This document shows positions 1-10,559 of a DNA stretch of 64,000 nucleotides, one piece after another. The notes under the pieces were generated by a model. It did not search any database, was not told the origin of the DNA, and was given only the letters and a program-made list of their open reading frames with translations. Source of the stretch: Panorpa germanica. Its lineage: Eukaryota; Arthropoda; Insecta; Mecoptera; Panorpidae. The position numbers were made by a program, and so were the translations under genes. Position 1 is the stretch's first letter; each line of letters opens with the position of its first letter. Where the stretch lies: contig OY783203.1 of the NCBI GenBank assembly GCA_963678705.1, positions 29,494,535 to 29,558,534 of the forward strand, read 5' to 3'.

Positions 1-319
1 GGCGATAGTGTCCTCACGAGAATGGTTGAATGCGATAACACAGAACTAAACCGTTTATTTTGAAAGTAAGACAAGTCCATATTTTGTTATTGGGAAATTA
101 TTAAGGGTTTGATAGAAAACCCTTTTAAAAGAATTTTAAAAGAAAGGGGTTGACAAAATGGTTTTACTAGATATATTTGGTAAACAACTTTATAGCATTT
201 TATAGTGGATTAATGTTTAGTTGTAAATCAGGGGTTGTCGGCCTATTTCCGATGCGGAGTCCTATCATCGAGACCCCTCTGCTATGATATGTGTACTTCA
301 CTGCTTATGTTTGATAACC

Positions 320-402
320 TATTAAACTTTATACCATACAAACCCAGAAAGTATAGCGCTGGACCGGGGATCGAGTTTGAAGACTCTGAAGTCTGGCGCA
401 AA
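320..402 (-). mobile_element. SINE relic (tRNA-derived family), 3' tail missing
   Basis: Read on the minus strand, this matches the better copy at 57770-57960: a B-box-like 'aactcgatcccc' followed by 'agcgctatactttctgggtt'. Only the promoter part and the start of the body remain. It is a scrap, recognised through its relatives in the window. Confidence 0.5.
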
Positions 403-884
403 GTATAAAAATTGCAAAATGTATTACTTGTAGTTTTTATGTTGTCTATTCCACCAATTTTTGTCCTCCACTCATAAATTACGAGTGATCCTATGTTCCA
501 CGTGTTTTTCACGTCCTGTCAAACAGTTAATGAAATGATATTCCAACCAAATATGGCAACTGAATGTGTTACTGTCTTTTTGAAGTAATTTATTATAATA
601 ATCTGGTGATCAATCATAAAACAGCTTCCGTTTGCCGTGGAACACATCCGGTTCGCTCCGGGGCATTGTCAAACATCAAATGATGCAGCGGGGAAAACAA
701 TACGAGAAATGAGGAATGTAGAATGGAATTGCTATATATGAAAATATTTGTAAAGGGTGTTGGAAAGGGGAGAGGGGTTGACTGATGATAATTTATACTC
801 TGGTCGTTCACCTTTTGCAGAAAATATTGTAAAATCGTTGCCCTGTTTGTCTTAAACTATTTAATAGACTATAAGGGTAATAAC
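403..884. other. Unassigned intergenic sequence
   Basis: No coding signal or repeat assignment. A GC-richer patch near 620-680 gives short open frames on both strands with no recognisable protein. The first 320 bases of the window are likewise unassigned. Confidence 0.5.
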
Positions 885-1053
885 ATAAAGGTCTTTCAAT
901 GACAGCGGTCAATTTAAATCAATAGAAAAGCGTAATATTGCTGTAACATTTGGTAGATATTGTGTTTCATTACTAACCCTGAAGTTTAAACTTTAGATAA
1001 ATAAAAATATCACCACTTTTCACGAAAATATTGCGTTTTTCTATTGATTTAAA
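885..1053. mobile_element. Hairpin (fold-back) element, copy 1
   Basis: Two 27-nt arms, 913-939 and 1027-1053, are inverted copies of each other with two mismatches and enclose an 87-bp core. A second copy lies at 34754-34944. In both copies the outside of the second arm continues into the 'gctcttgttgaaa' unit. The core is in opposite orientation in the two copies. No transposase is present, so the element is non-autonomous. Confidence 0.75.
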
Positions 1054-1733
1054 ATGAACGCTCTCGTCGAAACATCCATAAAATGACCGCTCTTGTTGAA
1101 ACATCCATAAAATGAACGCTTTTGTTGAAACATCTATAGACAGCTCTTGTTGAAATATACATAAAATGATAGCTCTTGTTGAAGCATCCATAAAATGACC
1201 GCTCTTGTTGAAACATTCATAAAATTACCGCTCTTGTTGAAGTATCAATAAAAAGACCGCTGTTGTTAAAACATCCATAAAATGAATGCTCTTGTTAAAA
1301 CATCCATAAAATGAACGCTCTTGTTGAAGCATCCATAAAATGAAAGCTCTTGTTGAAGCATCCATAAAATGAACGCTCTTGTTGAAACATCCATAAAATT
1401 ACCGCTCTTGTTGAAGCATCCATAAAAAGACCGCTCTTGTTGAAACATCCATAACATGATCGCTCTTGTTGAAACATCCATAAAATGAACGCTCTTGTTG
1501 AAGCATCTATAAAATGAAAGCTCTTGTTGAAGCATTCATAAAATGAACGCTCTTGTTGAAACATCCATAAAATGACCGCTCTTGTTGAAGCATCCATAAA
1601 AAGACCGCTCTTGTTAAAACATCCATAAAATTACCGCTCTTGTTGAAGCATCCATAAAAAGACCGCTCTTGTTGAGACATCCATAAAAGGACCGCTCTTG
1701 TTAAAAAATCCATAAAATGAACGCTCTTGTTTC
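1051..1733. repeat. 29-bp minisatellite array, about 23 units
   Basis: Head-to-tail units of the type 'gctcttgttgaaacatccat' plus 'aaaatgaac', period 29 bp, with scattered substitutions such as atgaac/atgacc and aaaaagacc/aaaattacc. Because 29 is not a multiple of 3 and the unit has few stop codons on the minus strand, several overlapping minus-strand frames stay open for 68-100 codons with a 29-residue period. These are by-products of the repeat, not genes. The array grows out of the right arm of the adjoining hairpin element. Confidence 0.93.
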
Positions 1734-2219
1734 AAAAATCCTATAGAAGGTGCCGTTTTTCAGACTTCTTTTGTTAAAATTATAAAATATATAGGACTAA
1801 ATGAACTTGTGCACTAATCAACTCCTAATCAACCTCAGACTTAATCTAAGACTGGTGACATAGATATACGTTTGTTGCAAGAAGTGTACTAAGATTTGTA
1901 CCCTTTATTAGACTAGATAAAGCATTCATAAGGTTATATACTTGTAGATCTAATATCGAATTAGACACATATCAGAAAACTTTCCAAATTATAATTCCAG
2001 AAAGACATTTGTGAGTTTGAATAAAGGTGCATCACAAATCAGGTGGAACTCATATTAAAATAATGAGTGAATGAGTGAAATCCAAAAACTTTTGTTTATT
2101 TGTCCGTGTTTAACTTTGACTTGAATCAACAAAGTTAGTTGTCAAGAATCCTTATTAAAGTCTAAAGTTTATTTCATAAAACAGTGAAGTTTATATGCTC
2201 GTCGTATAAGATATTGTAG
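1734..2219. other. Unassigned AT-rich sequence
   Basis: Nothing recognisable between the minisatellite and the duplicated exon fragment. Confidence 0.4.
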
Positions 2220-2384
2220 ATGGCGCAAAACTACAGAAGGAAATGGAAGACTCTGGTTATCGGAGAGAGAAGACATGGTTTACGATGAAATACATTCAAA
2301 AGCGTTTGAGTATTTACCACAATAAATACCTTCTGAATAAGAAGAAGAAGAAGAGTAAGGGTACGGTTGGGATGAGAGTAAGTG
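2220..2384 (+). pseudogene. Duplicated exon fragment (block A, copy 1), frame broken
   Basis: Preceded by a plausible acceptor (ttgtag) and followed by a plausible donor (gtgagt). The frame reads D-G-A-K-L-Q-K-E-M-E-D-S-G-Y, then a basic stretch with W-F-T, Y-I-Q-K-R-L and H-N-K-Y-L-L-N, ending in a lysine run. The same frame is open in the inverted copy at 51621-51780, with conservative changes (K/Q, M/V), which supports past coding use. Here the lysine run has gained bases and the frame slips, so the ending differs from the 'GYGWDENEW' of the other copy. No protein family recognised. Confidence 0.5.
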
Positions 2385-2454
2385 GTGAGTGTGGAAAATA
2401 GGAGGGGAAGTGCTTGAACTCATTGCCCTATCAGTACTTGTAAAATCTTTAATA

Positions 2455-2700
2455 ACTAGAACGAGGGAAAAATAAAAGTTTATAAATCGTTTAATGCTTG
2501 TAAATATTAAATTTAATTCCTTTAAGTATTTTACATTATTTTATTATATATTAAATTGCACAGTCCCTTGTAATTGGTTTACCAAGGGTTCTTATTTTAA
2601 GGATTTGGATTTTATTTTAAATCAATTTTATATTTATTTCAGTTTCAGTTTAAATGAAAGCAAGAACTAGGATTAAACTAGTTTAACTTATAATTTGTTT
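2455..2700 (+). repeat. Block B of the inverted segmental duplication, copy 1
   Basis: Non-coding AT-rich sequence matching the reverse complement of about 51295-51560 with few differences by eye, including the shared words 'aaaataaaagtttataaatc' and 'ttggtttaccaagggttctt'. It joins the exon fragment to the flank of gene 1. The 2700-3010 stretch after it has no counterpart in the right-hand copy. Confidence 0.8.
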
Positions 2701-3039
2701 CATTTTTAGGATAATACTCGTATTTTCGTAAGGATAAAATCCGTGTTAGGGTTAACGGCCCATGCATAAATTAAGTCACACACAAGTGTATGGGTGGGGG
2801 TCCAGAATTTGAGACAATGAGAGGAGAAGTGGTCAGAAGCGTTGTGACATCATATGCGTGAAAAAATTATAAATTTCCAAGCTAGATAATACAACAAAAA
2901 AAATTATTAATTAAAATGTGTGCCATTAAAAGTACAAATGTTTATGCAATATATACAATTCTACAATTCTCCTAGAATACCCACTTAATTAAATTTATAA
3001 AAAGTAAAATAAATGAAAACTATACAGCATTACACACTT

Positions 3040-3896
3040 GTACAACAATAATCCCAGGATGCAGCTGTAAAGAGTTGAGCTAACAAGAAAAACTTAGAAG
3101 TTAGTTTCTTGAAAAATAAAAAAATAAATGTAAAGAAAACTCTTGTATTTGATATCTCAAACTAAACATAAGAAATGAAAGAAGAATGAGAACGAAAACA
3201 GCTAAGATTTACTAAAGATTATTGCCCTTTCAATGCTAAGGCATCTTATGAAGAGTGTTTCCTGTACTCTTTTTAATTCGTTGTTTAGACAGACATTTCT
3301 GTACACAGTACCGCATTGACGCTATAGACTCTGTGGTGTGTAAAAGTTAGGGCCTCGACATACTGGAAGATAGACTTGCATTTGGGCCTCACAAAGGCAA
3401 CACAGGAACCAGAATCCATCACTGAAGTTATGTAACGTTATGTAACATCTTTTAAGTAAAAGGTAACGTTTTTATGTTAAATAAACCATAAATACATGCA
3501 AATGGTTTTGTTACCTTTTAAATTTTTACTAAATAATATGTAAGATTCCATATTTGTGACGACTGGGCTCAAGAGTTCTAATTACGCATTGGTTCTGTCA
3601 TTATGTTTATAAAATTGATTTTCAACTAATAGTTTGATAATTTAATAAAAAAGTATTTGTATTTGAGTTAGTGTTAGGATTTGTTATTGTTACATTTCAA
3701 TGAAATACAAGGCTGCAGAAATTGCATTGGAATGTGCATTGTACTCTGCACTGCACCAGTCGATCGACAGTTGGCATTGAACTCGGTTAGTTCTTCAGAC
3801 GTTGTCATCACCAGTAATCAGTATTCGTTTTGGTTTAAGTGTTGCAACAACATTTCCTGTTAACTACATCTTAACTTATATATTGAATCCACGACC
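3040..3896 (+). repeat. Block C: conserved 5' flank of gene 1 (likely promoter and 5' UTR)
   Basis: Aligns with the reverse complement of 48009-48905 (upstream of gene 2). The last 300 bases also align with the reverse complement of 50827-51110 (upstream of gene 3). Identity is highest around 3050-3430. A perfect 'tcgatcga' palindrome near 3761 and the words 'cagtattcgttttggtttaa' and 'cacgaccatg' just before the start codon are shared. Presumably this holds the promoter and 5' UTR of the family; a TATA box or transcription start is not certain. The short open frame at 3681-3863 inside it is broken in the paralogous flanks and is not a gene. Confidence 0.75.
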
Positions 3897-4514
3897 ATGA
3901 CTCCTACGCCTAAGAAAGAACACGAAATAAAAGCAGAAACTTCCAGTTCAGTGAGAAATCCTGTAGATGATCACAAGATAGCAGCTGAATGCAGAGAAAA
4001 ACTTCTCAGAACAGCAAGAAGAAGTGTTGAAAAGCAAAAGGTATTAAAAGAAGTGAATCCATCTCTTCAGACCCATTTAAATTTACTTGTGGCAATAGAT
4101 CAATACGACTTGGTGCGTCTTAGATATGATCAAGAGTGTTTAACCGCTACAGTGAAGGAATATCGAGAATTAATTGATGAAATTATTAGTAACAGTTTTA
4201 TGTTTGTAAAGAAACGTGATGAGGATAAGGTTGCTGCCCTAAGGCAGGAAGATGCTCATAAAATGATAAGCAATATTGAAGATGCATACAAAACGATGAC
4301 AACAAAAAATAAGACATTAAAAAAACTTATGAAGAGATACGAGGAAACTATGGAGAGAATACGTTTATCTTTAATGTGCTACACCGCTGCCCCAGTTATT
4401 AGGAATGAATATATTAAATTGTATTACCTTACCGAGAAGGAGTATGATGTGGCAACTTATAAGTGGCAACAGTGCTTGAAGTATTCGAAGAAAGCGTTAG
4501 ATGCTAAGTATTAG
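3897..4514 (+). CDS. Gene 1 of a three-member family: small basic helical protein, function unknown
   Basis: A single uninterrupted frame of 205 residues with no introns. The start is supported by the matching 'cacgaMcATG' context in the paralogues at 48008 and 50826 (minus strand). The protein is rich in Lys, Arg and Glu and looks helical or coiled-coil almost throughout, with no signal peptide or membrane segment. Features shared by the family are a CREKLLR..RRS motif at residues 32-43, an S-L...Y...(V/I)I segment near 158-170 and a C-terminal (S/A)KKA at 197-200. It is closest to gene 3, e.g. 'DLVRLRYDQECL' at 71-82. The N-terminus is polar with a short basic cluster (PKKEH). I recognise no domain. 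Charge and the NLS-like ends of the paralogues suggest, as inference only, a nuclear or nucleic-acid-associated role. Confidence 0.8.
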   Translation: MTPTPKKEHEIKAETSSSVRNPVDDHKIAAECREKLLRTARRSVEKQKVLKEVNPSLQTHLNLLVAIDQYDLVRLRYDQECLTATVKEYRELIDEIISNSFMFVKKRDEDKVAALRQEDAHKMISNIEDAYKTMTTKNKTLKKLMKRYEETMERIRLSLMCYTAAPVIRNEYIKLYYLTEKEYDVATYKWQQCLKYSKKALDAKY

Positions 4515-4740
4515 ACGGGTATGAAATGCGGCCAGGCAGGATCTGGATATTCTTTAAATAATATTCGTTAAATAATGTATAAAATTTTATTTATAATATA
4601 AACTATAATAGTTCTAATAAATGTATATATCTGTCAATTATTAATAAATGTAATTACTGTTGCAAGTGCGTTAAATAAATTTCTTGTATATAACAATAGT
4701 AATAAATAATAATTTTCATTAAATTTTGTTTTCATATTTT
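4515..4740 (+). terminator. Conserved 3' UTR and polyadenylation signals of gene 1
   Basis: AATAAA occurs at 4643-4648 and 4674-4679. The words 'ggcaggatctgg', 'attcgttaaataatgta' and 'ttaaataaatttcttgtata' recur after the stop codons of genes 2 and 3, so the three genes share a 3' end as well as a 5' flank. Confidence 0.7.
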
Positions 4741-4759
4741 TTGTTGTCTTAAAATTTTG

Positions 4760-5158
4760 AGGGTAGTTTGATAATTCAGTGACTTTTGGAATCTATTAAT
4801 AGACAAATTTTTGAATCAGCTGCGCCATTTAATTCATGTTTGGCAGCTATTGAAAGCGGACAACCACGCGATACCAAAAATCCATAATTTCCGCCATGAA
4901 CTCTTACCCCATCCAGCATATTCCTCAGATTTAGCCCACTTAGACTGTTTCCAAACCTAAAGAAATGGGAAACAAAGAGGTCATCACTGAAATCACTGAA
5001 ACAAATTATTCATTATTTTGAAGGCCTTGAGGAAACATATTATTTGGAAGCTATAACAAAAATTAGAAAAACGTTGTACTTTGCCGAAAAAAATATTTTT
5101 TTTTGAGAAATAAAGCGCTTTTTTAGAAAAGAATGTAACTGAATTATCAAACCACCCT
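4760..5158 (+). mobile_element. Internally deleted mariner derivative, about 400 bp
   Basis: The ends form inverted repeats: 'gggtagtttgataattcag' at the left and the reverse complement of 'ctgaattatcaaaccaccc' at the right. The middle still encodes a mariner scrap, 'KIHNF.HELLPHPAYSSDLA', the region around the third catalytic Asp, directly fused to non-coding left sequence. The left part ('attaatagac', 'tttttgaatcagctgcgcc') also matches the relic at 11500-12130, so they are one family. It sits directly after the 3' UTR of gene 1. No functional transposase remains. Confidence 0.8.
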
Positions 5159-5159
5159 T

Positions 5160-6515
5160 ATACCACGCATTTAAGCAAAAAGAGTTCAGTAAAGAAGAAT
5201 GCACAAATTCTGTGGACTTATACAAATATATATTACATTTAGAGACTACATTTTAATACTTGTAGAATGAGAAAATTTTGAAATTTCGACTATCAGCGTT
5301 TGTCAATATAAAAACAATTTCAAATTTTAAATAGAGACATCTCCTTTAACTATTAAAAATAATAACATCCCTTTATTTTTCAAAACAATAGGATAAACTA
5401 AACTGTTAATACATAGATTTGAAAATATAAGAAATAAGACTTTCAATAATTACGTATAATTATTTAAAGAACGTATTTTTGCTTAGTGAAGAAATATAAA
5501 TAAAAATGTATTTAAATACACAATAGTCAAAACTATTGTGTATTTAAATTATAAAACAATAATTGATAAGGAACCTGAGAAACAATAGACCGTTATCTAC
5601 AAAATTACAATTTGCATAACCGAAACACATTTAGCGCTTGCGTTAAATATTTTACTAAAAATATTATGTTTATTTAAGGTTACATAACATAATAAAAGTT
5701 ACCTGTTATGCAAAGAATGTTACTTAAAATTCAACATTTTAAGACATATTTTATAGTTTTCTTCAATATTAAAACTTTACGTTTAAATTCAAGGTTAATT
5801 AAAGTCATAATTACCTAATGTATAATATCTAATTTATAATTATTATTATATTTATTATTATACATAATTATCTAAAATATATTCTTGAAACGTATCTACT
5901 GCGTAGTTTCGCGTACAGAAAATGCAACCAATAATAGAAACATAAACTTTAATAAACTGTAATAAGTACATTTTCTCAGATGTTACAAGGAGAAGGGGAG
6001 TACTGGGCAGGATTTTCGCGAGGAGGGGGTCACTTGGGGTTCTTGCCCCGGACGGAAGTTTCAAGTGTTGCATAAGGACATGAAGTTCTCGATTATTACC
6101 TAGATTTATATACATTTTCTCATGAACGTTTTGTTTATATTTAACAAATTTAAAAAACTATAGTAATTATTGAAAAACTAAAATTATTGACGGTAAAGAC
6201 GGGCAATTATTAAGATTTTACCCCGCTTTTCAGAGAAATCATCCGGGGCTGTTTGCGTCGCAACTTATCTTACTTCTTCTCTTAATTTCGTCCGGACTTA
6301 TCTGGTCTTGAGGTTATTAAAAAAATGTTTTTACAAAATTGATTTTTGAGTTTTATATAAGCTGTCATTCAGATTAAAGACATGTGAAATTGATTTTAGA
6401 TATCAAATACATTCATCTTAATGATGCAAAACATTCTTCAAAGAAAAATGTAAAAAAATCTGTATTAAAATGTTTTAAAGAAAATTACCATTTATATTGT
6501 AATATCCGTATAGAT
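5160..6515. other. AT-rich intergenic DNA with scattered repeat words
   Basis: No gene seen. A perfect hairpin lies at 5510-5549. 'ttacataacataataaaagt' near 5690 belongs to a short word family seen at 3480, 23160, 35490, 48470 and 59250. The sequence near 5980-6060 ('tgttacaaggagaagggg') resembles the dispersed repeat at 26920-27180. The 85-codon frame on the minus strand here overlaps it and shows no family features. Confidence 0.4.
5510..5549. repeat. Perfect 17-bp inverted repeat with 6-nt loop
   Basis: The arm 'atttaaatacacaatag' at 5510-5526 is exactly complementary to 5533-5549, with loop tcaaaa. It is isolated and could be a small cruciform or a remnant of a palindromic element. Confidence 0.85.
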
Positions 6516-6784
6516 CAGGGATGAGTAACACGCAGTCCGCGGACCGCATGCGAGTCGATTAAGGAGATAAGCAGTAACAATATTATATTACTTATTACTT
6601 TTTTAATGTATATAAAAAATAATTTTAAATTTTATAGATAATATTATACTATACATTTAAAAAAATTTAATTATTAGAAATGCATAAACATTCAATTCAC
6701 TAAAAAAAATTAAGTACTCTAAATGGCTTAGGCACATTTGACAAACCCCTAGAGTTTCGAATATTCGCGGTTACTCATGCGCTG
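6516..6784. mobile_element. hAT-like MITE candidate, 269 bp
   Basis: Begins 'cagggatgagtaacacgc' and ends with the reverse complement of 'cagcgcatgagtaaccgc'. The CAG...CTG ends and the 'gagtaac' core resemble hAT terminal repeats. The interior is very AT-rich and non-coding. The eight flanking bases on each side do not match, so a target-site duplication is not supported. Confidence 0.45.
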
Positions 6785-7029
6785 ATTAACTGTGTTTTGG
6801 ACATTGGAAGTGACGGATGATTGTGATGATATTTTTTATAAAAATGTCAATTATTTTTGTTATTTTTTCCGGAAACATAATATTTTTATTATTTAAATCG
6901 AAAGCTTGATGTTTTCTGAACCATATTCAATTGAAAAAATAATTTTCTCTATTAGATACTTACATGAAATTTTCTATCAAATGCACAAGGTAATGAATCC
7001 TTCATGCAACCTTAACATGAAACTTAACG

Positions 7030-7140
7030 GTTGAGTTGGCTTATAGAAACTTGCACATTGCGTTACAATGCGTGACAGTTCGAAAATAAACCTTGGAATT
7101 AGCTTAAAACTCGCACTACAAGACAATAATTTTCTACTTG
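7030..7140. repeat. Dispersed repeat with 'aaccttggaattag' core, copy 1
   Basis: 'aaaataaaccttggaattag' followed by 'actcgcactacaagacaat' recurs in diverged form at about 45320-45420 and 57040-57190. Class unknown. Confidence 0.4.
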
Positions 7141-7542
7141 GTTGTGATTATGTTTTAAGATATTTCTTAAATAGATCCGCATAAAATTTTTAAGTTACAT
7201 ACTATACTTGCCTATTTCTTTATTTCTTACATCAACAAATTAAAAAAAAAAAGTAATTGTAGTTGGTGCGTTGTAAGAAAAGTTTCCTTATCTCTGATAT
7301 AGATCATACTTCCCTCGTTTACTTTTTTTTATCTCGTCACTGAAACCACTTTGTTTTTAAGTTTCACTGAGCAAATAATTAAATTGTCAAAAATAAAAAT
7401 AAAATATATACAAGTAACAAATATTGTTAATTATCTAACTTCTTTAAAACAAATAAAATTTTATAATGAGAAAACAGTAAATTAATGTTCTTTAAAATGG
7501 GTCTCCGTAGCATTCCACTTAATGAATGTCTCGCTCCATACA

Positions 7543-7558
7543 CCCCCCCCCCCCCCCC
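7543..7558. repeat. Poly-C tract, 16 bp
   Basis: Uninterrupted run of C. Length is likely to vary between individuals and reads. Confidence 0.95.
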
Positions 7559-7789
7559 TCAAGTGGAAAACCCACTCTAAAAGACCAGTGAAATATTTGA
7601 ATAAGGTGAATAGAAACCTTTTAACTTTTATTTATCATCCACTTCTGTCTTCTGTCTTTTGTAGTTAATATTAAAAAAGTTCGCTTTAACTAAAAACCTA
7701 AATGATTTTATAAACTTATGTATTAGAAATTTCTTATATATATAAGGTTTTATTGTGCTATAATTGTCAAGCTTATACCCACATAACAT

Positions 7790-7920
7790 TTGATATTCCA
7801 TGTATATATATTGCATATACGTGAAATAAATAAACATGACAGTACATACTATGCACATACAGCAATGTTTAAATACACATACTTTTGCATTTGCACATAC
7901 ATATGACATACAGCTTAGGT
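7790..7920. repeat. Dispersed ATG/CAT-rich repeat, copy 1
   Basis: Words such as 'gcacatacagcaatgtttaa' and 'ttgcacatacatatgacata' recur at 22187-22400 (inverted) and 56220-56400. Non-coding. The minus-strand frame of 120 codons across it is a by-product. Confidence 0.5.
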
Positions 7921-8740
7921 TTTTCTTGTAGGGATATACTGCGTATACCCAAATGTATTCTGGGTAGGATCCAGTACGTAAGCAACACATTTTACTATTA
8001 GAAGGGTTTGAGTTATAATTTTGTTCATTGAATTATTTTTTAGTTTCATTTCTATGGTTAAATCAGTGAGAAGCGTAATCATAGTTTGATACACGTGTGC
8101 CCGAAATGAGGACGCAAAGTGGTGGAAGATGGTGTCATACACCATCGCTCACATAGGGCTTACCTGATACATCCCTTGAACATATTTAGGGTTGAAATTC
8201 AGCCTTCCCTGTTTATGTATATATTTGATTTAAATACGAATATATACGCAGGATAATCCAGCTAAACTAAATAAATTAAAACGTAATCAGTAGGAGATAT
8301 CTGTCAATAGTTCAACTCCCCTACTCCTCCCTAAACGATGTTTTTATTATGTTGTTGAGAAAGTTATTTAACTTATCAACCAGGCCCAACGGTATAATAT
8401 GTGGTGGGCGGGGCTTAAGAGTGTGCTGTCTACTTAATAGAAGTTTGTTTTAAAAGAGATGCTATAATCAAAGAGATTAACAGAATAAACAATTAATTTA
8501 AGGGATGTTTACTCAAATTCGGAAGTTGATTTCTTGTATATGTTGTAAATGTAACATTGGATTATCTGAAATTGAAGATTTAGATACATAGAAAACATGA
8601 TTATTAATTGTTTGATGTTTTGAATTCAGTGGTGTAGCACTGTACGTCTATTAAATAAGTTATTTGTAATATAGGGTCTTTCAACAAGAGCTGTCATTTC
8701 AAATTTCGCGCCATTTTTTAACTGTCAACATACAGCCGTC

Positions 8741-9294
8741 ATTGGGTACGTTCCACTAACCGTTCACAACAATCACGCTCACGACCGCAGTTTTTCCTGT
8801 TCCACTTGCTTGCGAACTTTGCAAGTGGAATGGATTAGGGAGCGTTTTGAATGGTTTTGAGCGTTGAAAAAATAAGGATTGCGATAGTTGATTAAATAGA
8901 TGTGTAGCAAAAGCTATAGCTACAAACAAAATACATTTTTCATAAAAGAAAAATATTCCAAATGATAATGAGCCTTGTATATTTATTAAGTTAGGTTATG
9001 GTATGAGGAAAAGTGTATGAATGGCAGTCAAATATGAATTGAAATTAATTTTATTAAGCTTATTTAACAACAAAATATCTCTTTCCGAATCATATAAAGT
9101 AATTTTATCTGTCATCACCATCTTTAAGTTTTGCGTTATGTTTAAATATTGCGCTGAAATGCTCAACAACGACCACTACGACCCAACTCTTCAGATGGGT
9201 CGTTGTGAGCTTGGCGTGAGCGAAATTAATGACGTCATTAGTGACGTTTTCCAATGTTTTTTGTCGTTGTGAACGCTGAGTGGAACGCATCAAT
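8741..9294. mobile_element. MITE-E candidate, about 554 bp with imperfect terminal inverted repeats
   Basis: The left end 'cgttccactaaccgttcaca' pairs with the right end, whose reverse complement reads 'cgttccactcagcgttcaca'. The homology extends to a common 'attg' at each edge. The interior is AT-rich and holds a smaller palindrome around 9178-9202. No transposase frame. Superfamily unclear. Confidence 0.6.
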
Positions 9295-10559
9295 AGCGGT
9301 AAGTTTTGGAAGATTGGCAGTGATCCATTATTAACCTCAGATGTTTTACTTTGGATTAAATTCAAAATATACCACTTTTCAGAGATATAAATTATTTATA
9401 TTCTGTTATTAGACTAATAGATGTGCGTCGTAAAACAAATGTATTTTAGCTAACACAGTGTACATAGTAGATATGTTGGACAAACCTTAAATACAAGTGA
9501 ATGGTTTCACCATTATAGTCTTAATTTATACCAGGTATAAACTGAGAATAAGTACTACGTCACTGTATAAAGCAAGTAATAAACCGACTGCAAACTTAAA
9601 AATAAACCAGTGTTTAAGTTAATATTAACGTTGAAAATTTATTTGTAACAATTTCGTTTGAAGGAGTTAGAACAAGATAGCACTTCCGGGTGGTTGCACT
9701 ACTAACAAAGGGGAAGTACAAGAACAAGTAAATCTAACTTGTATGAGAACCAGTATCAGTATCTTACCCTTTATGTTTTCACAAGAAGTTTGTAAATAAA
9801 ATTTAACAAAGTTTAAGTGAGGTAATATTGTATAGACTTCAAATTAAAACAAATGGACAAACTTGTATCCACACCCCGCTACACACCACCCCGCAACCTG
9901 CGAAATATGATTAAAACAAGCTTACACTTTTATTAAAAGTCATTGTATTGAAAATTGTGAGGTTATGTTATATTAAATTTTGAATTTTTTTCTTCATGTT
10001 TATTATGTCTTATTTGAAACTATTGAAAAGTAAAATATTAAAATTGAAATTGAATCTGAAAGAATATGTAATTCTATTTTCCCTCTCTTTTTAGTGTCAA
10101 ATTCGTAATACCTACTCACAATACTACTTTTTGTTCATATACAAAATTGGATTCTTTCCATTCACCATCGGATGAGTGGTCCTAATTTGTTTTAGGCTCC
10201 ATTAACAGGGCGATTAGAACATTACTTTAGGTACATAAGCGTAAATAAATATTTAAGTCATTGTTTCAATAATTCTTGATAAAAATTCTATTGTATGTTG
10301 AAATATCTCTTTAATGCACTTTCACTCTGCTACGTATAATAAATTGACGAAAGGTCAAATCTATATGTCATAAAAAGAGTTTATTCCTTTACTTTTACTC
10401 TTTCACTGTTTGTTTTCGCAATTTTTAAAGAAGATTAGTTCCGCTACCCTTCGTACTCTTACTTTAATTTCTCGCCGTAAGATTAATTGATGGTAATTTC
10501 GTTCGACGTTTGATGATGTTAAATTAATTACTTCTATCTTTTTCGCTCAGATTTCAGAT
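9295..10559. other. AT-rich intergenic DNA, nothing recognised
   Basis: No coding frame of note, no terminal repeats and no RNA gene seen. Confidence 0.4.

Noticed and set aside
1266..1713. Overlapping minus-strand frames of 89, 100 and 68 codons that look like a repeat protein
   Set aside because: All are alternative readings of the 29-bp minisatellite. Having several frames open at once shows lack of stop codons, not coding selection.
1051..1733. CRISPR-like array (regular short repeats)
   Set aside because: The units are contiguous with no unique spacers, and the DNA is clearly eukaryotic.
3681..3863. 60-codon frame upstream of gene 1
   Set aside because: It lies in the conserved 5' flank, but its frame is broken in the paralogous flanks of genes 2 and 3.
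7628..7990. 120-codon minus-strand frame
   Set aside because: It overlaps the ATG/CAT-rich dispersed repeat; its residues (C, Y, M) reflect that repeat and not a protein family.
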